This document shows, one piece after another, positions 1-11,224 of a stretch of DNA of 64,000 nt. Numbering within the stretch: position 1 is the stretch's first letter; every line of letters starts with the position of its first letter. Under the pieces are notes generated by a model. The model was given only the letters and a program-made list of their open reading frames with translations. It searched no databases and was not told the origin of the DNA. The stretch is taken from positions 46,316 through 110,315 of the forward strand of contig CAKOGP040000446.1 of NCBI GenBank assembly GCA_933822405.4, given 5' to 3'. The position numbers and the translations under genes are program-made. Origin of the DNA: Cylindrotheca closterium. Its lineage: Eukaryota; Bacillariophyta; Bacillariophyceae; Bacillariales; Bacillariaceae.

Positions 1-1
1 A

Positions 2-604
2 GGAGTCCAAGATCGGGCCATTGTCTTGTTGTTGAGATTGTGTAGTTACGAGCCAGCCTATGCCTTTATGCGGCAGGAAAAAGAAATGGAAGAAGAGTCT
101 GATGAAGAGTTGGAACTGGAAGATGATTATGAATATGGTGATGAATACGAGGACGACTCGATAGGACCTGTGCTTCAATCATCGGCTACCGGAGACAGCA
201 GCAATCTGTCGTCATCATCACAACAAATGCCGCAATCTTTCGTGTACAAGATATTGTTGAATACCAAAGTATCTCCCAGGAAGGAATCCCAAGATCGATT
301 GCAACGATTGCTGTCGATTGTGGATTTGCAAGGATTGACCCCTGCCTCATCGTCGTCGTTCCATGACAGCATTAGTAGTACTCGAGAGGGCGGAAGTGGT
401 TTGTTTAGCCGGCTCAGCATGGAAGGTGCCTCGGAACGAATGCGAAATCTGCGCATCAGCTTGTCGTCGCCAACAACAGAGAATGCCAACGCGCCTACGA
501 CTGCTGCTGCTACTGCAAATCAACAACAACCACAAAGAGCCTCGTGGGCTTCGCCCTTGACGGGACGGGCCAGTAGATGGTGGCAATCTCCTCAGAACAA
601 GTAA
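2..604 (+). CDS. C-terminal part of an acidic protein of unknown function (5' end outside window)
   Basis: The frame is open from base 2 to a TAA at 602-604, so this is the 3' end of a longer gene. The visible part begins with a short hydrophobic, helix-like stretch (IVLLLRLCSYEPAYAFM). A strongly acidic run follows (EEESDEELELEDDYEYGDEYEDD), then a Ser/Gln-rich linker. A short ordered-looking block contains VYKILLNTKVSPRKESQDRLQRLLSIVDLQGL. The last 80 residues are Ser/Thr/Ala/Gln-rich and probably disordered. I recognise no domain. The upstream part outside the window is needed to name it. Coding status is supported by the long open frame and biased composition; the function is unknown. Confidence 0.6.
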   Translation, partial: GVQDRAIVLLLRLCSYEPAYAFMRQEKEMEEESDEELELEDDYEYGDEYEDDSIGPVLQSSATGDSSNLSSSSQQMPQSFVYKILLNTKVSPRKESQDRLQRLLSIVDLQGLTPASSSSFHDSISSTREGGSGLFSRLSMEGASERMRNLRISLSSPTTENANAPTTAAATANQQQPQRASWASPLTGRASRWWQSPQNK

Positions 605-1530
605 GAGAGAAGGAAGGAAGGAAGGAAGATGATGCCGACTCTATTTTCCATCATTTTGTATGTATATCTTTGGTAGGAGTGTCTTTGGTTTTGGTAAAAA
701 TTTTTCCGTTCAAATAAGAGTGCAAGCATTACAGTAGTACTGTGTAGACAAGAGTAATAATAATGGTAGTGAAAGTATGACAAGCCTCTTGGCTGTTGGA
801 AAGAAGCTAGTATAGTACTGTAGCAATATATACAGGAATGGAGAGTATTCCACATCTTTAGTTTAGGAGTAAATCCTATTCATCTAGTTTAGTTGTGGGA
901 GACAAGAGACGGCGCGATCCAGAGCAATTAGACGTCACCACAGTTGTTAAATCCATCTCTGGTAATGGCCCCTGTTCCTTTGGTTTTCTCAATGCGCTTT
1001 TTTGAAATTGGCGCGCGGTTGCTTTGAGTTCTCATCGATCGCGATGATAATGATATAACAAGGATAATGATGATAATATCGGTGTATGCGTTTCGCCTCA
1101 AAATAAAAATAAAGGATTAAAAACTCAAGACTACAGTACTGGTACGATGTTGCAAGTGTCGAAACACCTCTACCGTACTGTACTATTAGCAACAATCGAC
1201 ATTCCAGCGAAATGTCTTGAAATGAACAGAAAATACATCAGAAATTGCGAACGGTACTGGTACGTGTGTACAGTACCGGTATGCAAAAAACAGCCGAAAC
1301 GGTGGTGTCAGCTTTGGTTATCAGATTCCATACAGCGTACGATATAATATATATTCGCATTCTGTAGCCTTCCGGGCTTGACGGTACCCCTTTTTTACTG
1401 CGGATTCGAAGCAAAGAACCTCGAAAGAGCTTGGAACGAGCGTGTCAATGCGAATGTTTAGGGACGAAGGTAAAATTTCCGCCCATCACAATTTTTTCCT
1501 TTTAAAAAAAAAAGATCAACAGATCCAAGG
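605..1530. other. Intergenic region, probable promoter of the receptor cyclase gene
   Basis: No convincing gene is seen. The stretch is AT-rich and has several GTAC-containing palindromic words, for example around 1131-1148 and 1251-1284. A poly-A run sits about 20 bases before the ATG at 1531. It most likely holds the 3' UTR of the upstream gene and the promoter and 5' UTR of the downstream one. Confidence 0.5.
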
Positions 1531-4500
1531 ATGAATATCCACTTCTCTACGGCATGGCTTGCCATTGCCACTCAAATAGTATCAGCAGTATACCGACCGC
1601 CGCTTCCCGATGACTGGTCTCCCGAGGAGCACTGGCAACTGGGAGAACTGAACTGTGCCCAAGGATTCCGAGAGTTTTCCTCAAGAACCCAAAAGGAAAC
1701 ATACTATGTTGGAGTGTATGCTCCTGCTGGAGTGGAAACTGCCTATCAAGAGTTCAATCAGACATTTGAAACTTATTTGAACGAAGCTGTCGGCAAACGT
1801 TTCGAGCCTAACATTCAATTCAAGATGAAGGCATCCGAGGACCCTCTCCGGGATTGGATCGACAACGACGAAGAAATTGACTTCATGTATACTGATCCAG
1901 GGGTCTTCTCGTGCATGGGAATCGAGATTGGGGCTCAAGCACTTGCCACGACGATCGCTAGACTGTCGTCAAGAGGCTTAGGCTTCAACACCGACGAGTT
2001 TGCTGGGTCAATGGTAGCATTGAATAGCAACAAGGAAATCAACACTGTCCTTGACCTGAAGGGGAAGGTCATTGGGGCACAAGACTTTTCTGATTTTGGC
2101 GGAGCACAGGCCCAGTTCTATACAATGAAGCAACATGGCGTTGATTTCATTGTGGACCCAAAAGAAGTCATTTTTACAGGTGAGCAGAAAATAGTGTGAA
2201 TGTTATGCTTCTAACAGTCTGGATTTCTGAACTCAACACGATTCAAAACTCTTCTTTGACCTACTACACTAGGCAATGTCCAAGATACAATTCAAGGGGT
2301 TTTGGATGGAAAATGGGACGTTGGGTTCGTCCGCACCGGTGTTATTGAGAGAACCATTGATCCAGCGACGGGAAAGATCATTGATCCGCACAAGATCAAG
2401 ATCATTCAACCGCAGATCCACGTCAACGACGATGGGTCAATCTTCCCATTCCTCCACTCCACCCCAGCTTTTCCAGAATGGCCACTGTCTGCCAAGAGTT
2501 CAGTGGATAGGATTGTGGCAGAAGAAGTCGCTCTTGCGATGATCAACTTTTGGTATCATGACCTGGTTGGAGAAGCGATTCATCTTTGCCAGGAAGAAGC
2601 TGAAACTGCGGAAGCATTGCAATTGTGCAATACTATGCCTCCCGTATACTTTGATTCTGCTGCTCGCTGCGATACAACAAGAGAATTAGCTGAACTCACT
2701 CATCAAGCAGGAAGAGCTGGCCATCACAGGGGATTTCGGCCACCACGATCTCACGCTTTTGTACGCACGATGCAACAAGATGAAGGATTCTTTATTAAAG
2801 ATGAATATGGTAAGTTCAACATTGAATTCGCTGGCCAATATTGACGACTGCAAGACTCAATTAGAAATATTTCGTTGAATCGCTCCCCACGACACTAGGT
2901 GAATGGCATTGTGAACGAGCCGACTCGCTTTATGACGGAATCCATTGCCCTGTGGGATTCTACAAGGTACCAAAGAAGACATTCGATCGACAGTGCGAAC
3001 TAAGTGGAACCCCGTGCCCAGAGGGATACAATTGCTACTGTAAACCATGTGTTCAGGCGTCGGATGTCGCCGTCTTTCCATGGCATGACGATGGGTCGGA
3101 TAATGAATTTGACGTCACTAGTGACTTTGGCTGCTTTAAAATGGATGTCTGCGGCTCTTTTGAGCAAACAAGAGAAATCATGTATCACATGTATGATAAC
3201 AGACACAGAAATAACAGCACAGTCCTGGCCTTGTTGCATCTTGGTGACGAAGAGAGAGTCTTGCCAGTTCGCCAGATCGAACCATACCTCTACGAATTCA
3301 GCTTTACCCACAATACGCGAGGGACTGCCATATTAGAGCTCTCCTTTGACGGAGTCCAGATCCCCGAGTCGCCAGTTCAGGTCGAGATCATCGCGAGAGA
3401 TTGTGAGAAAGAGTATCCAGGCCAAGGACGAATTCCGGTATGTACTTCGTCGCATGGTTTTCTCAAATCCCAACTAGGATCGATAAAACTGACACTTTTC
3501 ACAATGCTATAGAATAAATTTGGAGTATGCGAGTGTCATGCAGATGCGATTGCTGTCAATGATAGATGCATCGGTGGCGATATTGCCGAAGTCAGTGTAT
3601 CGCCTTTGAGCGATGACTTCAATCACACTGAAAGAGCATCCGACTGGATTCAGCACGGCGGGGTAAGCGAATCCAGTGTTTGTGTGTGTGAAGGTGATGC
3701 GGCATACAGCTAACATGTTTTATTCCGATATAGTGCGAAAAAATGTCTCTTTGTGGCGTAGTGGAACAAACAAAAGAAATGATCATCCGAGCCGTAGATA
3801 ATCGACACCGACCAAACGCAACAGTTGCAGCGATCATGCATGTCGGGCATGAAGCACGATCACTTCCAGTCCACACTATAGCCCCATATCTGTATGAGTT
3901 TTCTTTCTCTGACATGAGACGAGGTGTTGCGATCTTGGAGCTGTATGTTGACGGTTTTCAAATCCCCGAATCGCCTCTGCGAATCCAAGTAATTGAAAAA
4001 GACTGCGACGAGGAGTTCCCCAATCGAGGAATGGCACCCGATGATGTTGGTGTATGTATATGCGCCGAGGGTACAATTCACATTGCAGGTCAGTGCATGG
4101 CATCCGGTACATTTGCGGCGATTGTAGCTTCGGTAGCCCTCCTCGTGGTATTTCAACTTGGGGGTTGCTACTTGAGTTATAAAAGAAGAAAGAACGACGA
4201 GATCTGGCAAGTGAACCATGAAGAGTTAGACTTCGACCACCCTGTGCAAATTGTCGGACAAGGAGCATTTGGAGTAGTGATCTTGGCTGACTATCGTGGA
4301 ACAAGAGTCGCCATCAAACGAGTCCTTCCACTTGACGCAAAGGCAAGGATAGGAAATTCCAATAGCGCCGCCGCACGAAGCGATTCCAAGGCGAGTGCGG
4401 ATATTGAATCTGGTGCTACTCCAAAGACGAATTCAGGGATCAATGATAACAAGATCGAAGGTGATTCGTCCTTTGATAGTTTCGATTTAGATACTGGTGC

Positions 4501-6319
4501 GCCGAAAACAACACTTGCGAGATGGATCCCATCATTTGGAAGTAACAGAACGTCGACCAACTTGACAATTCTAAATATGTCCACTACTGGAGGTTCGACA
4601 ACGAGAGCACTGGTTGCAAGGGTTCTCCCCTGGTGTGATAAGAACCACCGTAGACATGAAGAGTTCGTGAAGGAGATGAGACTGCTTTCTCGGCTACGTC
4701 ATCCATGTATCACGACGGTTATGGGTGCAGTGATGAGCGGACGAGACCCAATGATGGTAATGGAATATATGGAAAATGGTTCACTCTATGATTTGTTGCG
4801 AAACGACACTGCGTACACGGGTGGGGAAATCATCATGCAGATCGTCAAAGATATTGCTCAAGGATTGAGATTCTTGCACGCCTCGAAGCCACCAACTCTG
4901 CACCGGGATCTCAAAGCAAAGAACATTCTCATTGATTCTCGCTTCCGAGCTAAAGTGGCTGACTTTGGACTGTCGACCAAGAGTTCTAATGCGTTGTCGG
5001 GAACACCGTTTTGGATGGCTCCAGAGTACTTGAGTGGGAAGAAAAAGTACAGCAGTGCCTGTGATGTCTACTCTTTTGGAATGATCATCTACGAAATCTA
5101 CAGTCGCAAGATCCCATACGAAGGAGCCAATCCCACAAAAGTTTTAAGGAAAGTTTGCAATCCAAGGATTAACTACCGTCCACGTATCCCAGTGACCTGC
5201 CCAAAGAGGATGGCGGACATTATGAAGAAGTGCTGGAGCCCCAATCCATCGTTTCGCCCCGAATCCAAGGACTTGGATATGATGTTTAATGACATGAACT
5301 CAAACGACGCGGAGCCACTGATTGACGAAGGGAATACACGATTGCGAACAGAGGTTGCCGCTGGAGATATGTTGTACAAGGTCTTCCCTAAGAAGGTCGC
5401 CGATCAGCTCAAGGCTGGCCAAAAGGTCGAACCAGAAACCCACAGCAACGTGACAGTTTTCTTCAGTGACATTGTTCGTTTCACAGACATCTCACGAGCC
5501 ATGTCAGCAGTAAAAGTGTGCAACATGTTGGATCGTCTCTATATGGCATTTGACAGCTTGGCCGACAAACACGAAGTCTTTAAATTGGAAACCATTGGTG
5601 ATGCATGGGTAGGAGTCACAAACTTGGACGGAAACCAGAATGGTACTCATGTGAAGCGAATTGCCGAGTTTGCGATCGATGCAGTTGTTGCAGCGTCTCA
5701 AGTGCAGATTGACGAAGATGATCCATCTGCCGGATGTGTCCACATTCGAGTTGGCTTCCACTCTGGATCCGTTGTGAGTAATGTGATAGGATCGTTGAAT
5801 CCAAGGTTTGGACTCTTTGGAGACACAATGAATACCGCCTCTCGAATGGAGAGCTTGTCAGTGAGCGGCCAGGTCCAGTGCTCGGAGGTATCAGCTAGGC
5901 TATTGAAGGAACAGGCACCAGACTTTCCCATCCGCAAGCGTGGAAAGGTGGCAGTCAAGGGGAAGGGCAGCATGACAACATTTTGGATAGGCGATCCCGC
6001 TGCACGGGGTAGTGGACTTGGAGGAAGCTCAGATAGTCAAAGGTCTCTCAAGTCAATTCCAAAAGGAGGCTTTGATGACAAGCCTACAGTTAAATTCGTT
6101 TCTCCGTCAGCCGATAAACCTGTGCAGAAACGAGTACGAATCTCGAGAATAGGCAAAAAGAAAGGGGCGGCGACAAAGGTTGAAATGGACGGTTCACTAA
6201 GGTCGGCATTGAAAGATGCTTCGGATTCCGTCCCAATGAATTGGAAACATTACGGGAAGAACAAGAATAAGGGACGACTGGAAATGAAATTTTGGACGAG
6301 CACCTCGTTGTCCCAGTAA
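1531..6319 (+). CDS. Receptor guanylate cyclase with PhnD-like binding domain and TKL-type kinase domain
   Basis: Five exons: 1531-2179, 2273-2809, 2899-3437, 3513-3662 and 3734-6319. All introns are GT-AG of 71-93 nt and the joins keep frame, giving about 1486 residues. Order of parts: signal peptide; a periplasmic-binding-protein domain resembling PhnD/phosphonate-type proteins (about residues 50-290); a Cys-rich section; two copies of an ectodomain module (each with PYLYEFSF and a QIPESP motif); one membrane span (about 750-772). Next comes a kinase domain with VGQGAFGVV, VAIKRV, HRDLKAKN (about 1015), DFG and APE, so all catalytic motifs are present. A long Ser/Asn-rich insert follows the kinase lysine. 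Last is a class III cyclase domain with FFSDIVRFT, ETIGDA and NTASRM. It probably senses an extracellular ligand at the plasma membrane and makes cGMP; the ligand is unknown. The Glu in ETIGDA favours GTP, but the usual partner Cys is Gly. Confidence 0.88.
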
Positions 6320-6661
6320 GGGTTTGCAATTTTTGACTCTAATAAGCATGGAGGGGTCAATAGATATAATAATACATAAAATAATACATGTTCAAATATC
6401 TTGCACCACTTTGCCTCCTGGCACTGTACCGGTACGAAAGAGTATACTACTGGTATTATACTTAGTATGTTCATACGGTATGTGATGTGATATGTGATAT
6501 GGTACTGTAGAAGTTTCTTGGTGTCTGTCCATCTATACGTGACAAAACCGAATATATCATAGAATAACACATCACGATGAATAAATAACATATTCAATGT
6601 AGAGTACGAACCGTCTCCATCAAACAATACTTTCTCCGCTATCGTTTTCTAACTACAAACC
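6320..6661. other. Intergenic spacer
   Basis: No gene seen. AT-rich, with a GTACCGGTAC palindrome near 6426 and an imperfect ATGTGAT/ATATG repeat at about 6478-6502. It likely carries the 3' end of the receptor transcript and the promoter of the FHA-WD40 gene, whose ATG at 6662 lies in a CCATGG context. Confidence 0.5.
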
Positions 6662-9109
6662 ATGGTGTCATCCAATGAACTTGGTGTGCCATCTACAGCC
6701 ACAATTTCACCGTCTACTGGAGTCGCTCGCTTGAGGTTTCAAAATAACCAGTCTAATGATGAGAATGAAAAGAAGGAACAAGCCCAAGCCATTGTCATGA
6801 ACGCTTCGTCTCGAGTGCACAAGGATCGAAACTTTCTATTGATTGGTCGACAAGCGGCCACCTGTGACGTTCGAATTACCCACAAGAGTTTGTCACGACA
6901 ACATGCTGTCTTGTATTATGAGCAGCAGCAGAACAATGGAAACGATCATCCGCTATTAATGGTGCAAGATTTAAAGACAAAGTCGGGAACATGGGTGGAT
7001 CAAGTACGCCTTGCACCCAACACACCGACAATACTGAAAGAAGGATGCGTCGTTCAATTTGGCAAGGCAGAACCATCCTTTGAAGTGGAGTATGAGACTG
7101 TAATTCCAGTGAAGAATGGAGGTGGTTCCAACACCGCCACGAAACAAGAGGAAAAGGAAGAGATTCAGGATCATAATACTGAGCCAAGTGATGGTGAGAA
7201 TGGGGAAAACGACAAATCGACTGTGGCAGCTACCGATATAGAAGAGCCAATGACATCTCTTACGGGTCGGGCTGCCCGACAAGCGGAGATTGCCGCCATG
7301 ATGGCCAGCCTCGAGGAGGCTCCAGCATACACCAAGTATCAACTCACGGACAAGGAACAACGTGAAGAATCCGAGCGGCTCAAGCAACTAAAGCAACAAC
7401 AAGAAGTCCCAAAACAAGACGATCTTCATCCAATGATAGAAAAGTACAAATTGCCCTTCCCCGAGACTTCTTCCTGCAGCCAAACGGTATCGTCAGAATC
7501 CTCTGTGATTTCATCCCTTGCCATGGATCCATCCGGAAGTCGCTTTGCCTTGGCGCACATGGATTCCTCCATGCAACTTTACGATTTTGCCGGGTGGTCT
7601 TCTTCCAGTGAAGCAACTCCCTTTTCCAACTTGTTGGTCAGTGACGACAGTCACGCGATTACGAGCGTGACCTACAGTCCGAATGGAGAACGATTCATTG
7701 TCTCCACACATTCGGCACAACCCAAAGTCTTTGACAAGGAAGGAGAAGAAATCTTGCAGTGGGTCCGAGGCGATGTCTATGTGATGGATCCAGCCAAGAC
7801 GATCGGCCATACAGCCGCCGTGGTGTCAGTGGCCTGGCATGCGGTCGACAAGTCCATTGTCTTTTCAGCCTCGCAAGATGGATCATTGCGGGTCTGGAAT
7901 GTGGATAAGGGGAAACTAGCCTTTGGCATGCTCAAATGCCAAGATGTCATTCTACTAAAGAATCCAAGAACGGGGCGTCGAACACTGCCCACCTGCATGG
8001 TAATGATGGGACCCTCGTCGATTTGGTTGGGGACGGAGTGTGGGAGTATCCAACGGTATCAATATCCATTTGTTTCCAAGTTGAGGCCACAGCAGTCCAC
8101 CATGGTCCCAGAAGCAGCATCAGACGATGATTCGTCTTCCGCAAAAACTATCAACAAGTTGGCCAACAAGGAACATGCGATTCGTTCCATTGCAGTCTCG
8201 GGAGACGGTACCAAAGTAGCGGCTCGCACTGACAAGGCCGTTCACGTATACACAAATAGCTCCTTGTATCGACTGACATTGTCCTCGTCGCCATTGTTGA
8301 CTATTCCATTGGAAGGGGATGGCGTGGTGGATGCCGAGAGTGGTGCGTCTAGCCCAACCATGGCTTTTTCACCCAACAACAAGACTCTTTGTGTTGGAAT
8401 TACCAGGACGGTCCAGAGTGACGAGGGCAACAAGAAGTATTACGAGACGCGTTTGCAGCTGTATTCCATTCCAAAGGAATCAATCACAGAGACCAAAATA
8501 AAAAAGAAACCAATATATTCCATGCCATTGGTCGAGTTGCAATATCCTCTTGTTGGCCTCGTGTGGCACCCCAAGTTGAATCAAATATTGGTGGCAACGA
8601 CCAAGGAATTCCAAGTCTGCTATTCCATTGACTTTTCGAAGAAAGGAATGCTACTGAATCTCAGACAACGTACTAGCAGTAAACGAAAGCGGGCCAGAGG
8701 TGAGGATGCCTTGCAAGAAATCTACACAAGCAGAGCACCACCTCCTGGAACTGTCATCCGGGAGGAAGAAATTATTGCTCCCAATACCTTGCCCTTGTTT
8801 GGTGGGCAAGGCAATCGCAAGAAAAAGCTCAAGGAGCGACAAGAAGAGCAATACGAGTCAGACATGGCCCGACACAAACCGCAGCCTCCAGTTAAGGGAG
8901 TCTACAATACCAACAATACGATGTTTGCACAAATGGTCATGGACAATCAGACGGCCAAAAAGAAACAGATCGCTGGAATGGATCCGAGAGAAGCATTGGC
9001 GCAGTATAGCGAAGGGAAGTCTTACATTGGAAAGGCCTATGAGGGGAACAAGGAGAGAATTTTGGCCGACAAGACAGTTGAAGAGGAAGAAGATGCTATG
9101 AATAAATAG
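6662..9109 (+). CDS. FHA domain fused to a WDR70-like WD40 protein
   Basis: Single exon, 815 residues. Residues about 55-145 form an FHA domain: LIGRQ, then the phosphothreonine-binding SLSRQHAVL strand and KSGTWVDQ. An acidic, charged linker follows, including EIAAMMASLEEAP. Residues about 275-670 hold WD40 repeats (for example HTAAVVSVAWHAVDKSIVFSASQDGSLRVWNV). The C-terminal 150 residues match the tail of WDR70: HKPQPPVKG, TMFAQMV, DPREALAQY and a basic KKKLKERQEEQ segment. WDR70 proteins are nuclear and linked to H2B ubiquitination and DNA-break repair in animals and fungi. The FHA domain suggests recruitment to phosphorylated partners. The FHA and WD40 calls are firm; the WDR70 orthology rests on tail motifs and order. 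Confidence 0.85.
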   Translation: MVSSNELGVPSTATISPSTGVARLRFQNNQSNDENEKKEQAQAIVMNASSRVHKDRNFLLIGRQAATCDVRITHKSLSRQHAVLYYEQQQNNGNDHPLLMVQDLKTKSGTWVDQVRLAPNTPTILKEGCVVQFGKAEPSFEVEYETVIPVKNGGGSNTATKQEEKEEIQDHNTEPSDGENGENDKSTVAATDIEEPMTSLTGRAARQAEIAAMMASLEEAPAYTKYQLTDKEQREESERLKQLKQQQEVPKQDDLHPMIEKYKLPFPETSSCSQTVSSESSVISSLAMDPSGSRFALAHMDSSMQLYDFAGWSSSSEATPFSNLLVSDDSHAITSVTYSPNGERFIVSTHSAQPKVFDKEGEEILQWVRGDVYVMDPAKTIGHTAAVVSVAWHAVDKSIVFSASQDGSLRVWNVDKGKLAFGMLKCQDVILLKNPRTGRRTLPTCMVMMGPSSIWLGTECGSIQRYQYPFVSKLRPQQSTMVPEAASDDDSSSAKTINKLANKEHAIRSIAVSGDGTKVAARTDKAVHVYTNSSLYRLTLSSSPLLTIPLEGDGVVDAESGASSPTMAFSPNNKTLCVGITRTVQSDEGNKKYYETRLQLYSIPKESITETKIKKKPIYSMPLVELQYPLVGLVWHPKLNQILVATTKEFQVCYSIDFSKKGMLLNLRQRTSSKRKRARGEDALQEIYTSRAPPPGTVIREEEIIAPNTLPLFGGQGNRKKKLKERQEEQYESDMARHKPQPPVKGVYNTNNTMFAQMVMDNQTAKKKQIAGMDPREALAQYSEGKSYIGKAYEGNKERILADKTVEEEEDAMNK

Positions 9110-9980
9110 GGGAGGCTATAATATATTGCCCCAGATGATAATCAGAATGAATCCTTTTAAAATCCAAACACCTCTTTGGCCAAGGCGCCGTTTTGACCTT
9201 GTGAAATTTGCTTTTGATACCGTTGGGTCCATGGATGTTGAGGTGTGCACACATGGGGGCAAGTGTCACAAAGGAGATCAACTTGAAGTTTGCATCATTG
9301 TGTGAAATAAGTTGGTTTGTTTGGCTTTTGGAGCTTTAGGACACTCCGAAAAGCTAGTTACGAGGTTTTCGAGGTTAATTTCGAGTTCAATGATATTGAT
9401 GGCGGAATTACTTGCGTTATTTGTCTATTTGTCCGGGTGTCTTTTACTTGTGTGTGCGGGGTGACGACCGATAGTAGACCACCAAGAGATGCATACAAAA
9501 AGGAGGTCTTTCGAAGAATGTGCAATACAGCATAGCCTTCGATACCATTCATGGTGTGCGGTTGCCAATTCAAAAATGGTACTGCTACGGTAGTTTATTT
9601 AAAAAATCTATAACTGGAAATCATTCCCATGGAAAACAAACATCGTTGATTGCCATTCAAAAGTCATCAATACTGCTGCTTCCGTTTGAAGACAAATATA
9701 CTATTCCAGGCAGTTTCAAAGGAATTGAGTCACACAGAGGATCCAGAGTTTGAAAGCGGATCGGACCGCACAAGCCACAAGCCACGATTTTACACCCATA
9801 TAGTACTGTACCTCTAAGAGACACCGCCGCGCCAATGCTATCCGTAAATCATGCAAGCCGTGAAATGTGAAGGGAAATCCAATTAGAATTATTCCAAATC
9901 ATTGGTATTCATAGGAGCGAGAAATGAACACTCTAGCCCACCAAAAATGAATCAATCAGTCATCGCCAGGCCTACTATTG
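9110..9980. other. Intergenic region between convergent genes
   Basis: No supported gene. Short open frames here lack recognisable motifs and have unbiased composition. The upstream gene runs rightward and the next runs leftward, so this stretch holds two 3' UTRs. A TAGTACTGTAC word lies near 9800. Confidence 0.5.
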
Positions 9981-10841
9981 TTATGCCGCGTTTAGATTCA
10001 ACAGCTTGAGCATTATTGCCCCCCAAGAAACATCCAAAGAGTTCACAAAACCGAAATAACAAACATATCCACCATTGGTGCCGCGATGTACAACAACTGG
10101 AGATGAGGTGTTTGGAGTGGGAACAGAGTCATCCGAGTCATAGTCGTCAGGATTGACATTCTCGATTAGTAAGGTTTCCGACGCAGGAGAAGAGACCAGA
10201 TGCGATTTGAGGTAAACCGATTTGGATGGGAATGCAGATTGTAGAATCGTCATTCCAACTCCTGTCTTGACCATGGAGCAGCTGGTATAGTTCGTCAATC
10301 TCCAGTGATCTTGTCCGAGCTGAAATATCGCACTAATTCTTGCTGGGGCGGAAAAGACACCGTCTGTGGTCACAAAAACCACGTTGCATCCACGGTCGTA
10401 CATGCCCTTTGCCGCTTGGAGCAGGTTGGATGCTAGTGCTTCATATTCTTCGTCTACATTGAACCATTCGTCCGTAAGTATCACTCCCCGAAAACGACCC
10501 TCCGGGGATGGGTGGATTTCAGTTTGAAGGCGGTTGTTTCGGATCAAGTCGTCAGCACTCACCATCAAGCTACCTCCATTGGTAGCTTTCGATAAGGCAA
10601 TCAAATCTTTGCCACAAAGGTAATTTAGGATATGGATTTGATCGTGTCTACCTTTCATAAGTGGATGCAATGACATCGCACGAGTGCTGAACACAAGATC
10701 GCTCCGTAGGACATCTTCGAAATTTGCAATCCACCACTCGCTAATACCCAAAAACAAAGAAGGCAAGCAAGGTTGGGGACCAGGTGGAGCAGAAACCAAC
10801 GGCGGTGCCAGTGCCTCCTTCTTTCGATTATTCGAAAACAT
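9981..10841 (-). CDS. Conserved-looking protein of unknown function
   Basis: Single exon, 286 residues, starting at the ATG ending at 10841. The body alternates predicted strands and helices: RFRGVILTDEWFN, then AKGMYDRGCNVVFVTTDGVF, then a glycine-rich strand GGYVCYFGFVNSLD near the C-terminus. That pattern suggests an alpha/beta Rossmann-like fold, perhaps similar to class I amidotransferase-like proteins, but I cannot place a catalytic triad and do not name a family. An acidic, Pro/Ser-rich insert (residues about 230-250) precedes the last strand. No signal peptide or membrane span is apparent, so a soluble cytosolic protein is likely. Codon use and composition look normal. Confidence 0.65.
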   Translation of the reverse strand: MFSNNRKKEALAPPLVSAPPGPQPCLPSLFLGISEWWIANFEDVLRSDLVFSTRAMSLHPLMKGRHDQIHILNYLCGKDLIALSKATNGGSLMVSADDLIRNNRLQTEIHPSPEGRFRGVILTDEWFNVDEEYEALASNLLQAAKGMYDRGCNVVFVTTDGVFSAPARISAIFQLGQDHWRLTNYTSCSMVKTGVGMTILQSAFPSKSVYLKSHLVSSPASETLLIENVNPDDYDSDDSVPTPNTSSPVVVHRGTNGGYVCYFGFVNSLDVSWGAIMLKLLNLNAA

Positions 10842-10912
10842 TCAGTCTCTTTTTGCGGCTTTCCAATTTTTGTCTGTCTATCTGTCGGATTGATTGATGT
10901 ATGATATGTCAA

Positions 10913-10942
10913 GATGATGGATGATGGATGATGGATGATGAG
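10913..10942. repeat. Short tandem repeat, 7-base unit ATGATGG
   Basis: About four copies of the unit in direct succession, directly upstream of the leftward gene. No function is evident. Confidence 0.8.
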
Positions 10943-11224
10943 GATCTACCGGTACCTGTACAGTGTGAAGTGTCGATTATCGTACCAGTATCGGAGGGCA
11001 CGCATCAAATTTGAAATTCGTGATGTCGACCAGTCTTGGTGTTACGTGAAAATTTTACGGGTTCGACGTCACACTTTGTCTGTCCGGCAGCAGCAGACGA
11101 ATTAGAATCTTTTTCCGATCCAATGAGTCGAGAAGAGATGTCAGATGTCGCGCGCAGAGCAGATGATGATAATACTCAAGGCTCAAGGTTTAGTTCTCAA
11201 AAATTTCCATTGGTATTGTGGTGC

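Noticed and set aside
2180..2272. In-frame read-through of the first exon of the receptor (stop at 2199) as a separate short protein
   Set aside because: A GT-AG intron with good edges joins the binding domain in frame, so the split is due to splicing, not separate genes.
9317..9753. Two short plus-strand frames downstream of the FHA-WD40 gene
   Set aside because: Short, unbiased, without motif; more likely 3' UTR.
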